Source: Phylloscopus collybita (Eukaryota > Chordata > Aves > Passeriformes > Phylloscopidae). From it: a stretch of 64,000 nucleotides of DNA. The translations under genes and the position numbers were made by a program. The stretch covers positions 1,922,001-1,986,000 of the forward strand of contig JAJNNQ010000006.1 of assembly GCA_027886175.1 (NCBI GenBank), in the 5' to 3' direction. Positions 62,301 through 64,000 of the stretch are shown one piece after another. Each line of letters begins with the position of its first letter. The first letter of the stretch is position 1. The notes under the pieces were generated by a model that saw only the letters and a program-made list of their open reading frames with translations, was not told the DNA's origin and searched no databases.

Positions 62301-64000
62301 TTCTAGTGGCTTATCTGTTTGTAACAGATACCCTTCAGCTCTCCAGCCCAGCTCCCTGCTCCTGTGTCTGTGCTGCTTCTGGCCTGTGCCAGCGTGAACA
62401 TTTGTGAAATCAAGCGAAAAATGAGATTGAACTGAGAGGACCAGAGAACAACCTGCTTTCCTTCCGTTTTGCTGATCCAGTTCACCAGCATAATAAATGT
62501 GTCAGCGTGGCACTGAGGACAGCACAGACACAGCTGAAAACAGACACAGCTTAAAAGGTCTTGTTCTGCTGCAAGTGCACACCCAGGCGTTGACTTGCTC
62601 TGCCTGTTCAGTGTCTCCTTGAAAACACTTCTGACACCTTCAAAACTGGAACTCTGCATCTCAGTGGGTAATTCTATGAGTTGTCTTGTCATAAACCTAG
62701 GCTGGCCCATGGTGTTTATCTCCAACAAGGGTTGGGTTTAGGGCATTATGGTATAGTATGAAGGCATTTTTTGGTTTCTCTTCACCAAATCCTTGACAAA
62801 TCCATTGTTTACAGTGACACATTTGAGAAGTCATTTTTATTTGCATGTTTATGGGTATTTTAACTCATTTTTTCAACAGTGAAAACCCAATAATCTTCAT
62901 GTATGTAACTATGTTGCAATTATTACTGGTTCCTCTTTCCCCAGAGTGTAATCTGTAACTTATGTAAGTTTCTAAAAAATATGCATGAAGGATATATACT
63001 GATTCTGATATATTATATATAATACTGATATATTCAGATTCTATACTGAACTGGCCAGCCATGTCCTGCTGAAAGAAGGGTTCTCAGAGCCAGCCTGGGA
63101 GCCCTTTTAGTGCAGAATGGAAAGCATCACACGCTAACCTTATCAAAAGATGCATAGTACTCCATAGAGATGGTTGCAGATGCTATGAGATTATTATCCA
63201 AAGCCTTGGAAAGCTCCCTGAATTCACATCCTTTCTGTGCATTGTGTCTGTTAGAGGATGCGATAAACGCCATCACTGTGTTACACAAGACCATACAATA
63301 ATAATTGGAGCTGGCTGGGAAGTGAGTTTTTTATTCTACAGGAAATTCCAGCTTGTCAATATTTTGTTTCATCAAGTGCTGGAACAAAACATGTTGGCTC
63401 TGCAGCCTTTCTGGCAAAAAAATGGAACAGTCTATTTCTTTGCCAGCTGACAAGCCTGGGAAGCCAAGAAACCAACTGAGCAGTTGGCCTGCTGCCAGGG
63501 AGCTGGAGAGCCAGTCAGCTGAGATATGGTAAGAAGCCAGCCTGGCCAGCAGTCACAGCCAGATCATGGCTAGAGCTTCTGTAGAAAGTTTTGATGGAAC
63601 CAGGGCAATCCAGAATTTCCAGTGCCAATCTGTTCAATTAGAAGAGGGCCAAACACCCTCTCAATAATTGACTCCTGTCAGGAGAGGATGTAACTCTACT
63701 GCACTTTCTGTTCCTTATGTGTTTCTTTCTTCAGCTTTTGCCTTGTGACTTAGGCACATATCTATTTACTTGTATGAACAGATTAAATCCAAGAATTTTC
63801 CTTAAGGATTAATGATGATACCCAAGCCTGTGAGGGAGTTTTCAGAGCGTCCCTCATTGCTAGTTTTGTAACTGTCATTCAAATAATCTTGTGTGCAGCA
63901 ATACCTCATGGTATCTGCCTGTGTATGCCCTGCTGGTGAGAGTTATACAGTTACTGCAGGCAGTACAGTGTGAGATTGGAGTAAACACCTGTCTGCTATC
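59396..64000. other. upstream intergenic region
   Basis: The first few hundred bases (to about 59560) remain GC-rich; beyond that the DNA is AT-rich. I see no exon with recognisable protein similarity on either strand. A GC-richer patch lies at 61395-61580 and an AT-rich patch at 62990-63045. In mammals the upstream neighbour is DGKH, but nothing here identifies it. Confidence 0.65.
61395..61580. other. GC-richer patch, unidentified
   Basis: About 190 bp rich in CCCAGCC/CAGGG (for example GACAGCCCCAGCCCTGGGCA) within AT-rich DNA. CpG is scarce, so it is not a CpG island. It could be an unrecognised repeat or an old exon; no open frame of note was recognised. Confidence 0.35.

Noticed and set aside
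62303..62728. Minus-strand open frame of 141 codons in the upstream intergenic region
   Set aside because: Composition is unremarkable and no domain is recognised; single open frames of this length are expected by chance.
1..64000. CRISPR arrays, operons, phage or other prokaryote-type defence systems
   Set aside because: No regularly spaced repeats with unique spacers, no dense ORF clusters; the window is plainly avian nuclear DNA.

Overview
The window is vertebrate nuclear DNA from a bird. It is AT-rich, with long introns, GT-AG splice sites, a CpG-island promoter, several CR1 LINE copies (the dominant avian retroposon) and an LTR remnant whose end resembles LTRs common in songbirds and other Neoaves. 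The species cannot be fixed from the sequence.

One protein-coding gene dominates: AKAP11 (A-kinase anchoring protein 11, AKAP220), on the minus strand. I reconstructed 11 coding exons with consistent GT-AG junctions and phases. The start codon is at 50166 and the stop at 18689. The very large central exon (33033-37686) alone encodes about 1,550 residues. Using the preferred acceptor of exon 9, the protein is 1,957 residues (1,967 with the alternative acceptor); I recall about 1,900 for human. A non-coding first exon probably lies in the CpG island around 58800-59000. The 3' UTR runs about 4.2 kb to poly(A) signals near 14500.

Layout: 1-14484 is downstream intergenic DNA with two CR1 pieces, one LTR-like piece and no confident gene. 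14485-18688 is the AKAP11 3' UTR, which carries a striking pair of adjacent perfect hairpins. 18689-50214 holds the coding exons and their introns; intron 11 contains an isolated GC-rich island with a strong CTCF-like motif, and introns 3 and 4 share a 92-bp near-identical duplicate. 50215-58794 is intron 1, with a long decayed CR1 and an oppositely oriented CR1. 58290-59090 is the CpG-island promoter, followed by a minisatellite with a 101-bp higher-order period. 59396-64000 is upstream intergenic DNA with no recognised gene.

Functionally the locus encodes a scaffold that tethers PKA regulatory subunits and binds other signalling enzymes and trafficking factors. The sequence shows an FFAT-type VAP-binding core, a C-terminal RII-binding helix, and two WxxL motifs of the LC3-interacting type in adjacent small exons. 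I found no CRISPR array, operon, phage or other prokaryote-style system, and no clear novel multigene system. The points most worth a second look are regulatory and structural.
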